Positions 44,100 to 54,922 of a stretch of DNA of 64,000 nt are shown here, in pieces (within the stretch, counting starts at the first letter, position 1; every line of letters begins with the position of its first letter). Below the pieces are notes generated by a model. That model did no database searches, was not told where the DNA came from, and worked only from the letters and a program-made list of their open reading frames with translations. Source of the stretch: Roridomyces roridus (taxonomy: Eukaryota > Basidiomycota > Agaricomycetes > Agaricales > Mycenaceae); the NCBI GenBank assembly GCA_029378245.1, contig JARKIF010000106.1:1-64000 (forward strand), in the 5' to 3' direction. The position numbers and the translations under genes were made by a program.

Positions 44100-45724
44100 C
44101 TACACTCACCATCATCCATTTTGGTCGGCACAGCCATTCATAGGCCATGAATTCTAGCACATTGCCGACCTCTGCTAGAGTGAAATCCAAGCCATCGCAA
44201 CAAAGAGCCTCAAGCCGTGCGTTGCTCTCCGGCCACGGCCCACATTCAAAACACAACGTCGCCGCCTCGAGGACGCGAGGTTGCATTTTCCACCGGTATT
44301 CCAGCATCTTGATATAGAGGTCGTAATCAAGCAACGTTAACGATGCCGCCTCGAATGCGATATGAATGCAGGATAATCCAGGAAGCACGACAGTGTCTTC
44401 GGCGGTGTTGACGTTCAAGACGTCGATTAGTGCACACGAGACGTCGTGGGCGTCAACCTCGTGGAAATTCATCATAATGACCAGCTCCATGAGACGACTG
44501 TGGCTTCGCAGGATCTCCTTCGCTACAGCGCCATCCCGCAAACCCCTGAGACCAAGTCTTTGAACGTTGTGGGAAGAGTTGGTTAGGAAGTATTGCACGG
44601 CGGGGGAAATGGTGCAGTCGCTTAGGGTACTGAAATCCAGGGTGGCCTGATGTAGGTGGGGCATCCTGAGGTACTCCAAAGGCTCGATGTGCGAAATATA
44701 AACACATCGAAGGTGCGGAAGGTCGATAGCTTCGCCACTAGGCGTACGCCATTCCACGCTTGCAGGATGCACGTTGATGTACGCCTTCACCAGCGATGGG
44801 CAAATGCGCAGGATTTCTTGATGACGCGTCCAGGAAGCATCGGCGCAATAATGAGTGAGCTGGGAGGCGGGAGAGATGAATGATGCGGGGCGAAAGTGGC
44901 GCCCAACACCGAGATCAACCAAATTGTATGCTGTCCGGAAAAAAATCGAGGGAATTGGCCAGTCTTTCGTCTTCTTCGCCATCGAACTGGACCCATAATC
45001 TCTGCAAGGAGGGTAGGTTGTCGGGAAGAGCCGGAAGGAGGGGCATCAATCTTTCCGTCAATGACAGGCAGAGTTCTTCCCATCGCAAAGAGTATTGGAA
45101 AAGGTAACGGAGTATCTCCATCTGCGAAGAAGATTCATCGTATATAGTCGACGCATAGAAATGTATTTTGAGGGTCCGAGAGCGCTGGACATGGGCTGAG
45201 ACTGCCTCCAAAGGATAGTCGTATCTGGCGAAATCCATCGCAATGAGGGACCACAAGGCATGCGTGGAGATGGCAACTGCCCTCCAGCGACTACAGATAT
45301 GGTTCCAAAGCCAAGGGCTATCTCCAGTTTCAAATGATCCTCGCTCGAGGAGCAACTCCGAGACGGCGGGGAGCGACGAGGTGAAAATTCGGGCTACTAT
45401 CTCGGCGGGCATGCGTCTCAGCGGGGAGAGGATGGATTTGCCTATCCGCCGATGGGTAAGCAGCTCGCTACGATCCTTCTGCAGGGCGCGCAGCCGCTCT
45501 TGCAATCGCAAGATTTCCGCGTCGAGGAATGCCAAAGAGCTGTCAATTTCTGACGAGAAAGACTGGATGGATGGGATCTCAGAGGGCTCCGGTGGCCCAT
45601 TGGATTGAATGAGAATGTGCAGCCGGGTCCTAGGCGCTGTAATACTTTTGAGAGATTGAATGGCGGCGTTTGGAGACTCGGTTGACGACGGAGTGCCACA
45701 CTGGGAGCATATTGACGCGTTCAT
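44100..45724 (-). pseudogene. F-box protein F, single frameshift
   Basis: The N-terminal part (45724 down to about 44945) reads MNASICSQCGTPSSTESPN, LHILIQSNGPPEPSEIPSIQ, a coiled-coil-like helix, the F-box ILSPLRRMPAEIVARIFTS and SRWRAVAISTHALWSLIAMD. Leucine-rich repeats run to DEERLANSLDFF-like sequence. There a run of seven T (minus strand, about 44939-44945) shifts the frame. The second part, RTAYNLVDLGVGRHFRPASF to YEWLCRPKWMM, continues the family pattern. One T fewer would restore the known order. It could be a real mutation, a sequencing error or slippage. A 5'-UTR intron ends at the ATG. After PKWMM an apparent GTGAGT..CAG intron brings in a stop, or the frame runs on to 44059. Confidence 0.75.
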
Positions 45725-45777
45725 CTATGAAATATATCAGTTACATTCGGACACGAGAGGGAACATAAGTCACTTAC
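45725..45777 (-). other. 5'-UTR intron abutting the start of F-box F
   Basis: Minus-strand donor GTAAGTGAC and acceptor TTTCATAG, 53 nt, directly followed by ATGAACGCG. Same design as at F-box B (11427-11488). Confidence 0.6.
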
Positions 45778-46205
45778 TGCTCGTCGTGGTGGTCAAGAGC
45801 AAGAGGGAGCCAAATATAGGCAAAGCCATCAGCTGATCTTTCTCATCGTCCTCCGCTTCAGCACTAGTACTCCGTCTTTTCTTGCTATCGGCGGCGTTAG
45901 GCCTTGCAGCGAAATAACGCCCAGGATAAGATTGGACGCTTAAACGTTGCAAACCATTCGGATGATTTATCTCTTCATGCGATCGGCGATCTTTCATTGT
46001 CTAGCGGTCAACAACTAGCGGCGAAGGTTTCTCTTTTCAATCTGAAAATCAAGAATTGGGTAAAGGAATGGTAAATACTGTAACGAGCTCGAGCTTCTTT
46101 CTCCTTATTTTCCACCAGACCTTCCCTCATCAATCGTGCATACTAGTTCAAGTTGGAAATTCAGTGTCATTCACGGGAGTACTGTACACAGGGTCTGCTA
46201 CGAGC
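45778..46205. other. 5' flank of F-box F, no further gene seen
   Basis: A 75-codon minus-strand frame upstream of the UTR intron (MKDRRSHEEINHPNG...) does not join the F-box frame through that intron, so it is probably leader or promoter sequence. Confidence 0.4.
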
Positions 46206-46293
46206 TACAGTTGGAACCAACTGCCCTGGATTGTACTCAGTGTGAAGTTATTTCAGAAAACTGCAAGAAACATACCGAACTAGTACCACAGCG
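46206..46293 (-). pseudogene. 3' end and 3' flank of a C-type F-box gene, cut by copia LTR
   Basis: TACCGAACTAGTACCACA at 46274-46291 recurs at the 3' end of C' (about 57434-57451) and, inverted, of C; on the minus strand it is the TGTGGTACTAG of the final W-Y-stop. The adjoining sequence CTGGATTGTACTCAGTGTG resembles CTGGATCGTAATCAGTATC in the C' 3' flank. I infer it is the original tail of C', split off by the LTR insertion. Confidence 0.6.
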
Positions 46294-46506
46294 TGTTGAG
46301 ATTTGGTGGTTCAACCCACTGTACGCCTAGCCAGCGTACTGCGCCGTAGTTCAACCGCAGTAGAAATACTGCGCTTGAGGCAGTTCAACACTGCGCCCGC
46401 AGTTCTTTCTGTTGGTCCGTGCGCGCATCTAGTAGTATAAGTAGTTTAGATTCTCTTGAATACAATCATCGGTTTCTTTATCCTCGCACTCACTCTAAGT
46501 TTCTCA
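46294..46506 (+). mobile_element. 5' LTR of a Ty1/copia element
   Basis: 213 bp with TG...CA ends (TGTTGAGATTTGG to AAGTTTCTCA). It is followed by ATAGGTTATGGGCCC, the kind of spacer seen before a copia gag in fungi, and by the gag start at 46617. No 3' LTR in the window. Confidence 0.65.
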
Positions 46507-46616
46507 ATAGGTTATGGGCCCCGCCCGCAATTTCTGAGGAATTCAAGCTCGCGTTCAAAAGCTAATCGATACTACAAAGTTTTCAACAACAACCGCTACC
46601 AAGACACATTTTCACC

Positions 46617-47475
46617 ATGTCTGACAACACAACATCTCACCGTGTTACAATCGAGCCTCTCCGAGGTGCCGACAACTTCCCCGTGTGGAAGATCAAGATC
46701 GTCGACATTCTCACCGACATTGGTCTGGAGGACCACATCGACGAGAAGGCTGCCGAGCCCGCCGACGCAACGGCGAAGGCTACTTGGGTCAAGTCTGACC
46801 ACAAGGCTCGCGCAACCATACGGCTTCGTGTGGTTCAAGCCAACTACGCCTCTCGGGTTCTCGATGCTGTTGGCATGGGTGAATGCAAGCCCGTCGCTAT
46901 GCCTATGGACCCCAATGTCAAGCTCACTCCTCTCTCCGAGGGTGATTCACGTGTAGGGGATGCCTCTTTCCGGCACCACTACCTCTCTGGACTCGGCAAA
47001 CTCATGTATCTGGCCGTCACAACTCGCCCAGATCTCGCGTATGCGGTCCAACATCTTTCGCAATTCTCCATACGCCCCGGGAACGAGCATATGACCGCTC
47101 TGAAGCGTGTATTCCGCTATCTTCGCGGCACTCACACTCTCGGTATTACTTTCCGTGGCGACGGCAAGTTGCACATATATTCAGACGCTGATTGGGCTAA
47201 CGATTCCGTTGATCGTCGCTCAATCACTGGCTATCTGTCGGTATTCGGCACTGACCCTATTTCCTGGTCTTCGCGCAAGCAACCCACTGTTGCGCTTTCA
47301 ACAATGGAGGCCGAATACATGGCGTTGGCAAAGACGACATGCGAAGTTCTTTGGCTTCGTGAATTGTCTATTGAGCTCGGATTATCGCCTGATGGTCCAA
47401 CTCAAATTCGTGTCGACAATCAGTCTGCTATCCGATTCGCTGAGAACCCAATCTTTCACAGCCGATCGAAGCACA
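46617..47475 (+). pseudogene. Copia gag-RT/RNase H remnant, internally deleted and truncated
   Basis: The frame opens MSDNTTSHRVTIEPLRGADN, the N-terminus of a copia gag. At about 46824 it jumps from ATIRLRV straight into the end of the reverse transcriptase region (VGMGECKPVAMPMDPNVKL, then YLSGLGKLMYLAVTTRPDLA). The RNase H follows with YSDADWANDSVDRRSITGY, SWSSRKQPTVALSTMEAEYM and DNQSAIRFAENPIFHSRSKH. Protease, integrase and most of the reverse transcriptase are gone. Sequence changes at 47475 to the LPMO of the repeat arm, out of its frame; the fused frame stops at 47612. Confidence 0.85.
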
Positions 47476-48597
47476 CGTTCCGGCCGGTAGCTCCATCACC
47501 GCGTACTGGAATCAGCCCTGGCCTCACCCGTACGGTCCAATGCTGGTCTACCTCGCCCAATGCCCCGGAACGACCTGCACCAACGTCAACCCCAGCACTC
47601 TCAAATGGGTGAGCATGTCTTCTTTCATCCATTACCGATCGCTCTGAAAATATGGAAATCAGTTCAAAATCGACCAATCCGGGCTCATCAACGGGACTGT
47701 CTTTGCCGGATACTGGGGAGACGGCAAGATGATCGACCAGAACTCGTCCTGGACGACTACGATCCCTGCCTCGGTCCCCAGCGGGAACTACCTCATCCGG
47801 TTCGAGACTATCGCGCTTCATTCGCTGCCTGCCGTGCGTCTTGGTGTCAAGTTTGATTTCGGCTGAGGGTACTAATGGCATGGATAGCAATTCTACCCCG
47901 AGTGCGCGCAGATTCAGATCACGGGCGGCGGGTCGCTTGCTCCCACCGCTGCGCAGCTCGTGTCGTTCCCTGGCGGATACAGCAATACCGACCCAGGCTG
48001 TGAGTCTTTCTGCTTCCTTGGAAATTATTTGCGATTGACAGCCGCGGCGTAGTGACCATTGACATCTACTCCAACGACGCGCAGACACAGACGACATACC
48101 CCATCCCTGGGCCACCTCTGTACGGCTCTTCTTCGGTGGTGACGGTGTGTATTCTCGCGCCTTTCCTCGTTTTATGGAACTTTGGCACTGATTCGACGGA
48201 TAGACGACGACGGGCCCGACCACGACCACCAAATCTACGACCACGACCACATTTACGACCAAGTCGACCTCCAGCGTGGGCACCACGACGACGACCAAGA
48301 CTACGACCTCTACCCAGCCCGTCACGTCCGGCGTCGCAGAATTCGGTCAGTGCTAGTCTCTCTTCCAAATAGACACGATACCTATCAGTTCCTACAGGTC
48401 AGTGCGGAGGAACTGGGTACACGGGGTCAACAACCTGGTGAGTGCTCATCTGCTATTCTCCTCTGGTTGCGTTCTCAAGGATTCAAATTACAAGCGTGTC
48501 GCCGTACAAGTGCACTTATTCCAACGGTACGTCGGCTTCTGTGTAATGCTTGATCGTGGTGCTGACGAGTTCAGATTATTACTCGCAGTGTCTTTGA
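47476..48597 (+). pseudogene. AA9-CBM1 LPMO, 5' truncated (right copy)
   Basis: Begins in the exon at [20 protein letters not shown] and continues identical to 22067-23188 through QFYPECAQI, the Thr/Ser linker and the CBM1, with the stop at 48597. The signal peptide, the mature histidine that binds copper and the first two exons are missing, so no active secreted enzyme can be made. Its 5' side is joined to copia RNase H out of frame. Confidence 0.9.
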
Positions 48598-50790
48598 GCC
48601 AGAGAGGAGAAGCGATGGGGCGGGCTGTTTTAATTTACGAGCGAGTTTCACGACTCACGAGGTGCTTTGATTTTTTGTACGTTCTGATGCGAATTGGAGA
48701 ATATATTTATTGGGCATTTTAACCTCCCGCCTTTGCCGGCAGCTTGAAGCCTTGGACGCGGATCTATTGAAGACTAATTGCCACATAAGGTTGTAGGGCC
48801 GACAAGCGGCAAGGCCCGCTACCGGGGTTTCTTTGGCTGATTATGCCCATTCAGTTCTATTCGAATTCTATTCTGTTGCTCCGCATTACAACTTGAATGT
48901 TTGCACTCCAACGAGGAGGATAAACCATGTTACAATAGTACTACATGGACACCAGTGGCGGGGTACTAGTATGTAGTAAAAACATCATTGGTCGCTTGCC
49001 CACGCACCGCTGCGCGCCCCACTCTCTCGCTTCTCTTGCAAGAAATCACTGCGAAAGCCCGGCTAAAAAGAGTTAGATGAGGGCATTAAAGCCTCAACAG
49101 TCGCCGCTGGTCCGGGCGGCGCTTCGCGACGCACTCCCTCGCGCCTCCCATGATTCGGTTCGAAGGAATTAGAATGCTCAGAGCACTGGCTGAGGCAGCT
49201 GACGGTACTGCTGAGTAGCCAAATAGCTGGTGAGCTCTGGACACTGGGGGTCTTTGGTCCCTTAACCAGGTTTCTGCCTTCATCTCCTGGGCCGCACGGA
49301 CCGCCCACTGCGCAGCCCACTCCTTCAAGCACCTGGAGCTTCTCGTTTGTGGAATCGTCGACACTCTTTGTCTTCGAATTTGATTGTCTTCGTAAATGGC
49401 GTCAGATTCCCATCGGGGCCTCACATTCATGTTCATCGTGGCTGCCTAAAAGATTTCTGAGGAGGGCATCTCAGCTTGTTGGCACGAATCAGTAAGATAA
49501 ATGTGGGCATTCACATCCAGGAAGTAGAGCTGCGCGGAGCTCTCGATGAAGAGCGAGGTGACAAAGCGTGACTCGGAGGCGGTGGACGAAAGGTTCCAAA
49601 ACGATCCATTCCCGAGTTTACTCGACATACAGGGCTGAGAGATGGAAAGGATTGGAAAGACACGAAAATGTGTCACTGAAGAACGGAGTTTAGATGGGCG
49701 GGGTTCACCGACCCGAAAGATTGCAGACTTCGTTGGTCCTGAGGGTTCGGCAACCTCTCAAATGTTGGGCAGTCTGTGAGAGTGTCAGCGGTTAGAATAT
49801 CGTCAAAGGAAATAGCCATACCACGGATCTAAGCCCCGACCTCCTGAGGTCGAGACTCCAATGAGAAGGTCGCAAAAGATAGGGATGGGAGTACGGACAT
49901 ATTATATGTGCACCGGAGGCCTGTTCTTGATTATTGCATTAGGAAGCCTAGCATGAGAGTCAAGGAGCAATCGAGGACAAAAGATGCAGCACGCACTTGC
50001 ACCGAGCCCTTCACTATTGTCTTCACGGGGAGCAGGCCCTGCCCCAGCTGCGGCCTCGCGGCATCCTGAGTCGTCGTCATCTTCAGGCTGGATAACGTGA
50101 GCCGTATGCTGCTGTAGTTACTGAAAGACGAGACCACTCCTCCGAGGGCTTCTAGAACATATATTCAAAAGGAGTCCTTGGGCGCGATCGCCGCCGATAC
50201 TTCCCACTCGACAGGACACGAACACGAACCCACATACTCCTGGCATCCAGTGGCATGTGCTAGACGCGCTGAACGACGTGTTCACAGGAATCAGCACAGC
50301 GGCTGGTGCAGCGGTGCCGATATGTATGATCCTGGCCCCGGGTGGCGACAAGATTCCGCTGGGGAGGTGGTAGACTGAGCTTTTATCGTCCAGCTCGTCA
50401 GGTCGGGCTGTTTTCATCATATGAAGTCCACTGGGCGACGAGCGGAGCAACCGAGTGCATTCAAACTGCAAAGTGAATCATGATACTTGTTGGATGAGCA
50501 GGCAGAAAGGCTTCGGGGCATGGATGGTGGCGGTCTGGGTCAAGAGGAAATGGCGATCTCGTTTACGTAGATCATTGTTCGTCAGCAAGTCACAAGACAC
50601 AGGCCGATCCGTGCCGAGAAACCGGCACTCTTGCGGCTCCAGCCAAATTGTGCTACTGACTAAACCTGCTGACGAAAAGTGTGATTTACCGACTGTGCTG
50701 TCAAAAGGTACTCCCTATAAGAAACCCTTACCTAACGGTAGCGGGAATTACTCAACCCGGTTCTGCATGGAAAGCACGGGCGCCTATTAG
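48598..50790. other. Unassigned stretch of the right arm
   Basis: Mirror of 19874-22066. The 83-codon frame is at 50125-50373 (+) here. No known gene recognised. Confidence 0.4.
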
Positions 50791-50800
50791 CATATAAAAG
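50791..50800 (+). promoter_or_regulatory. TATA box of Z2 (right)
   Basis: CATATAAAAG, 61-70 nt before the ATG at 50861. Confidence 0.5.
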
Positions 50801-50860
50801 CCTGACCTCGCCCCCGATCCGGCCCCAAATCGCGTTTACCCTTTGTCCTTTACTCTCACC

Positions 50861-51173
50861 ATGCGCTTTACCACCCTGCTCGCACCCATCGCCCTCACCG
50901 CCATCCCGCTCGTCCAAGGCGGTCTCATCTCCTACGGACTTTGTCAGACCGGTACGTCCCTCCTCTGCTCTGACTCAATGTCGCTCGTGGATTGACGCGC
51001 CGCCTCCAGGCTGCAACACAGTCGCTGTGGCCTGCTACGCCGCTGCAGGTGCTGTGTTTGGAACTGTCGTAGCTGCACCCGCCGCCCCTGCCGCTGTCCT
51101 CGCTTGCAACGCCGCCCTCGGGACGTGCAGCGCGACTTGCGCGACTGTCGTTCTTCTTGCTCCTATTCCGTGA
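50861..51173 (+). CDS. Zygote-specific-like Cys-rich protein Z2 (right copy)
   Basis: Exons 50861-50951 and 51010-51173, identical to the gene at 19491-19803: signal peptide MRFTTLLAPIALTAIPLVQG, then GLISYGLCQTGCN and six cysteines. The promoter is inside the repeat as well, so both copies should be expressed alike. Confidence 0.75.
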
Positions 51174-51559
51174 ATCGTGAGTCGATCTGTGGTTTGGGAG
51201 ATTTTCAATTGAGATCAGTTTATAGTTGCACTGTCGCTGTGCCAAAGCCTGCCCGACGCAAGCCCGACGAGAATCGCGAACGTTTGAAAGTAATTGTAAC
51301 ACTATGTGAATGCATTGAATTGGGAATGCCCATTGAGTGCGGTTTCATGTTTTTAGTGCGGCCTGACGTCTATTGCCTGGCGTCTATTTTGTTCGATTTT
51401 CGCATGGCGGAGTCAAATTGAGTTGATGCCCGAGTCCCTGACCTTTCGCCTCCACATTAGTGGGCCGATTGAACCGCTTGTGTTTTTAAATATAAAGAGA
51501 ATAACACTGGATGTGACTGCGCCCCAATCCCCATCTCACCCACACATCTGGAATTCGAA

Positions 51560-51872
51560 ATGCATGTCATGCACCGGGTCGTCAGACTTATGGCCTTTGT
51601 GCATTCTGTATACATATTCTTCTACCTCCCCCGCGACAAATGCAAAGATCGTGAGTAACACAAGTCCGAGTCCTCCAAGGTCCTCCATGCATCGCCTCAT
51701 CATACGAACAGTCTGCAACCGAGTCGGACTCGACTGCCACATAAATTCCTACGATTTCTTCGGTGTCCTTTCTCCTCGGCTCGCCACGATCGCCTGCGAC
51801 AAGGTGCATGAGAAGTGTCACGCCGTGCGGCAAGTTGGTGAAGACGAAGACGTGAATTCGTTGGTTGATTGA
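51560..51872 (+). CDS. Small Cys-rich protein CR2 (right copy)
   Basis: Exons 51560-51650 and 51712-51872, 83 residues, identical to 18792-19104. Core CKDLCNRVGLDC with the intron before the second Cys. Function unknown. Confidence 0.55.
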
Positions 51873-52857
51873 TTTAGCCTCTGCAGCTGGGCTGTTGACC
51901 GGTAGAACCCGAGTGTTCTGGAGGTATTCCGCTGGAAGTGGACGTGAAAGTTAACTCATAACGATATGTAGAATTCAATTCTTGATGATATATGACTTGC
52001 ATTGTGAATGCCCCAAATGGTCCATTCGACCGCTTGTTTAATGTGAGGCTTTGACGCGGGCTGCGAAGTCGACCAAGCCTATTCCGAGTCAAAATTGAGT
52101 TGAAGTTGACCTGATTTGGTCGCTTCCATACTGCGTGAATTGAACTAGTTGTCTTTTCGCATATAAAGCTGCAGACTCTGGCGGCGGCATAGTTCATCTC
52201 CATCCATATCCTCAGCATGAACTTCAATCGCGCTGTCCTCTTCGCTCCCAGCAACAAATGGTTCGTCGCAAGATCACTGCATGCACAGTTTAAGCTGGAG
52301 ATACTGCAACTGCAACTTTCAGCCGCAAGTGGAGGAAAGGTAGCCCAGGGGTAGAGAACTCGAGGGTAGGACCAGCTGGCAGCTACAGAGAGACAGATAG
52401 CCACAGAGCTCGGCAGCGCAGAGGGAATTGATTCATCCAGACCCGGGGAAGACCAAGAGTGAGCGTTGAGGCCACGAGGGAAGAGAGATGCTTGTATAAG
52501 CTTGTATACAATGCGAAAACGATGGCGCGTAGCAGTTACTTAAATAGGTCGGCCCGGAGCCCGAGGACGCGCGTTCAGTGCCGAGTTCCGTGACCGAAGT
52601 CCACCGAGCAGTGCAAAGGCTGTTGAATAACATGAGGCCGGTCAATCGAGCCAAGGGAACTAAATTGGGCATGATTGCTGTGAGCTCCAGATCGTGCAGA
52701 GCGGCGCTGCATTCTGGTTGTTCGCCGGCAAACACATAACCTGATGCCCCTGTGGCCTGACAAGCACCGGATCAGCTTCGACAATCGGTGGAGGATATCG
52801 TTGTGCCGCCTTGTGCCGCCATTGTATTTTTGCAGCAAGTGTAGAGACATGCGTGTA
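51873..52857. other. Intergenic stretch with third relic of the module promoter (right)
   Basis: Mirror of 17805-18791. The relic open frame starts at 52217 (MNFNRAVLFAPSNK...), preceded by CATATAAAG near 52160. No convincing gene. Confidence 0.35.
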
Positions 52858-53100
52858 AGGCATGTCGAAATGACATCTTGCACGCATGTCATTTCGACAT
52901 GCCTTCCAGCTGCTTGCAAAATTGTGGGCGGAGTCGGCTGGGGAAACGTGTCGGTTCAAGTGCGGCCAGACACCGTTTAAGGAAATTTCCTGACGTCGAA
53001 TGACGCTGTCTATTCAGTTGCTCCAATCACCGGCACTGCGTCCACACTCACTCCCCGGCGAGACTCCGCCCAGAATTTTGCAAGCAGCTGTCAACATGCC
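52858..53100. repeat. Nested inverted repeats upstream of Z1 (right)
   Basis: Mirror of 17562-17804; the perfect 19-bp stem-loop is at 52858-52904. Confidence 0.6.
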
Positions 53101-53158
53101 TTGGACATTGCTCCCCGTGTGACAGCATGTTCTGCCGGCATCGGGCGCCTATTTTTCA

Positions 53159-53166
53159 CATAAAAG
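53159..53166 (+). promoter_or_regulatory. TATA box of Z1 (right)
   Basis: CATAAAAG, about 63 nt before the ATG at 53229. Confidence 0.5.
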
Positions 53167-53228
53167 CTTGACCTCGCCGCCCCCGATCCGGCCCCAATCT
53201 GCCTTTACCTTTGTCCTTTACTCTCACC

Positions 53229-53537
53229 ATGCGCTTTACCACCCTGCTCGCACCCATCGCCCTCGTCGCCGTCCCGCTCGTCCAAGGCGGTCTCATCTCC
53301 TACGGACTTTGTCAGACCGGTACGTCCTTCCTCTGCTCCGAGTCGACGTCCTGGATTGACGCCCCGCCTCAAGGCTGCAACACTGTCGTCGTAGCCTGCT
53401 ACGCAGGTGCGGGCCTCGTCTTTGGAACCGTCGTAGCTGCGCCTGCAGCGCCTGCCGCCGCCCTCGCTTGCAACGCTGCTCTCGGAACGTGCAGCGCGAC
53501 TTGCGCGGCTGTCGTTCTTCTTGCTCCTATTCCGTGA
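53229..53537 (+). CDS. Zygote-specific-like Cys-rich protein Z1 (right copy)
   Basis: Exons 53229-53319 and 53374-53537, 84 residues, identical to 17125-17433. Six cysteines, Ala-rich core, phase-1 intron before the second Cys. Confidence 0.75.
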   Translation: MRFTTLLAPIALVAVPLVQGGLISYGLCQTGTSFLCSESTSWIDAPPQGCNTVVVACYAGAGLVFGTVVAAPAAPAAALACNAALGTCSATCAAVVLLAPIP

Positions 53538-53721
53538 ATTCGTGAGTGAATCAGTGGGTTGGGAGATTTTTGGATTGAGATGAGTTTATAGTTTCCGCTG
53601 TGCCAAAGCCTGCCCGACGAGAATCGCCAACGTTTGAAAGTAGTTGTACCACTATGTGAACTGTGAATGAATTGAGTTGTGAATGCCCATTGAGTGCTAC
53701 TTTAACGCGGCCTGGCATCTA

Positions 53722-54246
53722 CACGTCATTACCAAAAGTAACCGGAAATCGGGCCGTCGTGGTGGCCTGAGTGATCAGACCCGGCTGAAACTTGATCCGA
53801 GCATTGTTTAGTATGCATGAAGTCTCCTGAGGTCAAAAAACTCCTACCCACAGGGTTGTCTTGAGCACACACGGCAAGAGTTTCTTACCATGCTAGATTT
53901 GATGAATCTGCCAAAACTCTTGCCCCCCTGCACTTCCAGGACTGAAGTAGCTAACTTAAGTGATGCTCATGCATCGGTAGAGTAGTGATTTAGTATCCCA
54001 AAGCAAAGGATGTCACTGTGGGACTTCACAGAGCAAGCAAATTCAAGCCTCAATTTGGCTCAAGAAATTCAACCAAAACTCTTTAGCCACTGTGACGGCT
54101 AGACTGAAGGAATTCATGGCAACTGAAGTGGCCATTCTATTTCTGGCATTCTCATTTACATCCCAGTGATAGAGCATCAAATTTGATGCCGGCATCTCGG
54201 AGCCATGCCGCGAAAACAAATTCCGGTTACTTTTGGTAATGACGTG
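53722..54246. mobile_element. MITE, TA target (right copy)
   Basis: Identical 525-bp copy of the element at 16416-16940, carried along by the arm duplication and not an independent insertion. Confidence 0.85.
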
Positions 54247-54422
54247 TATTTTGTTCGATTTTCGCATATCCAAGTCAAATTGAGTTGACGCCGAAGTCCC
54301 TGGCTGCCACATCGACATTGATGCGCCGATTGAACCGGTCGTCTTTTTACATACTTAGAAGAGAATGGAGTGCGCCACAGTCCTCAAATTGAAACGGTCC
54401 CCATCTCACCACACGCCTCGAA

Positions 54423-54862
54423 ATGGGTGCGCACTGGGCTATCACACACGAGGTCGCGGCCTCTGCGCATTCCGTATACATGTTCGTCAACCTCCCCCAG
54501 GAGAGGTGCAAGGATCGTGAGTGTGTAACCCAACTCTTTCATGCGTCGTCCAAGGTCTTACCCTGCAAACAGTCTGCGACCGACTCGGACTCGACTGCCA
54601 CATCAATTCCTACGGTTTTATCGAGGCCCTTTCTCCTCGGCTCGCCACGATCACCTGTGACAATGTGCAGGAGAAGTGTCACGCTATGGGTGGCAAGTTG
54701 GCGAAGGTGAAGCGAAGAGGACGTGAATTCGAATGTGTGTACAAGTACTCAGTTTTGCTTGCTCTTCGTTGGTTGAATTTAGATGATGCAGTGAATGAAT
54801 TGAACTCCGACTGGGGATCCGTCGATGACAATATGATCCAATTCTTGATATGTAATAAGTAG
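54423..54862 (+). CDS. Small Cys-rich protein CR1 (right copy)
   Basis: Exons 54423-54516 and 54573-54862, 127 residues, identical to 15800-16239. Core CKDLCDRLGLDC, then SPRLATITC and DNVQEKC. Confidence 0.55.
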
Positions 54863-54922
54863 TAAATCGGAAGAAGGGGGAATAAAAGGCGAATTCGCCT
54901 CCTGCTCACAACCAAAGTTGAA

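Noticed and set aside
46617..47612. A 331-codon gene fusing copia and a new C-terminus
   Set aside because: The frame is an accident of an internally deleted copia joined out of frame to the LPMO.
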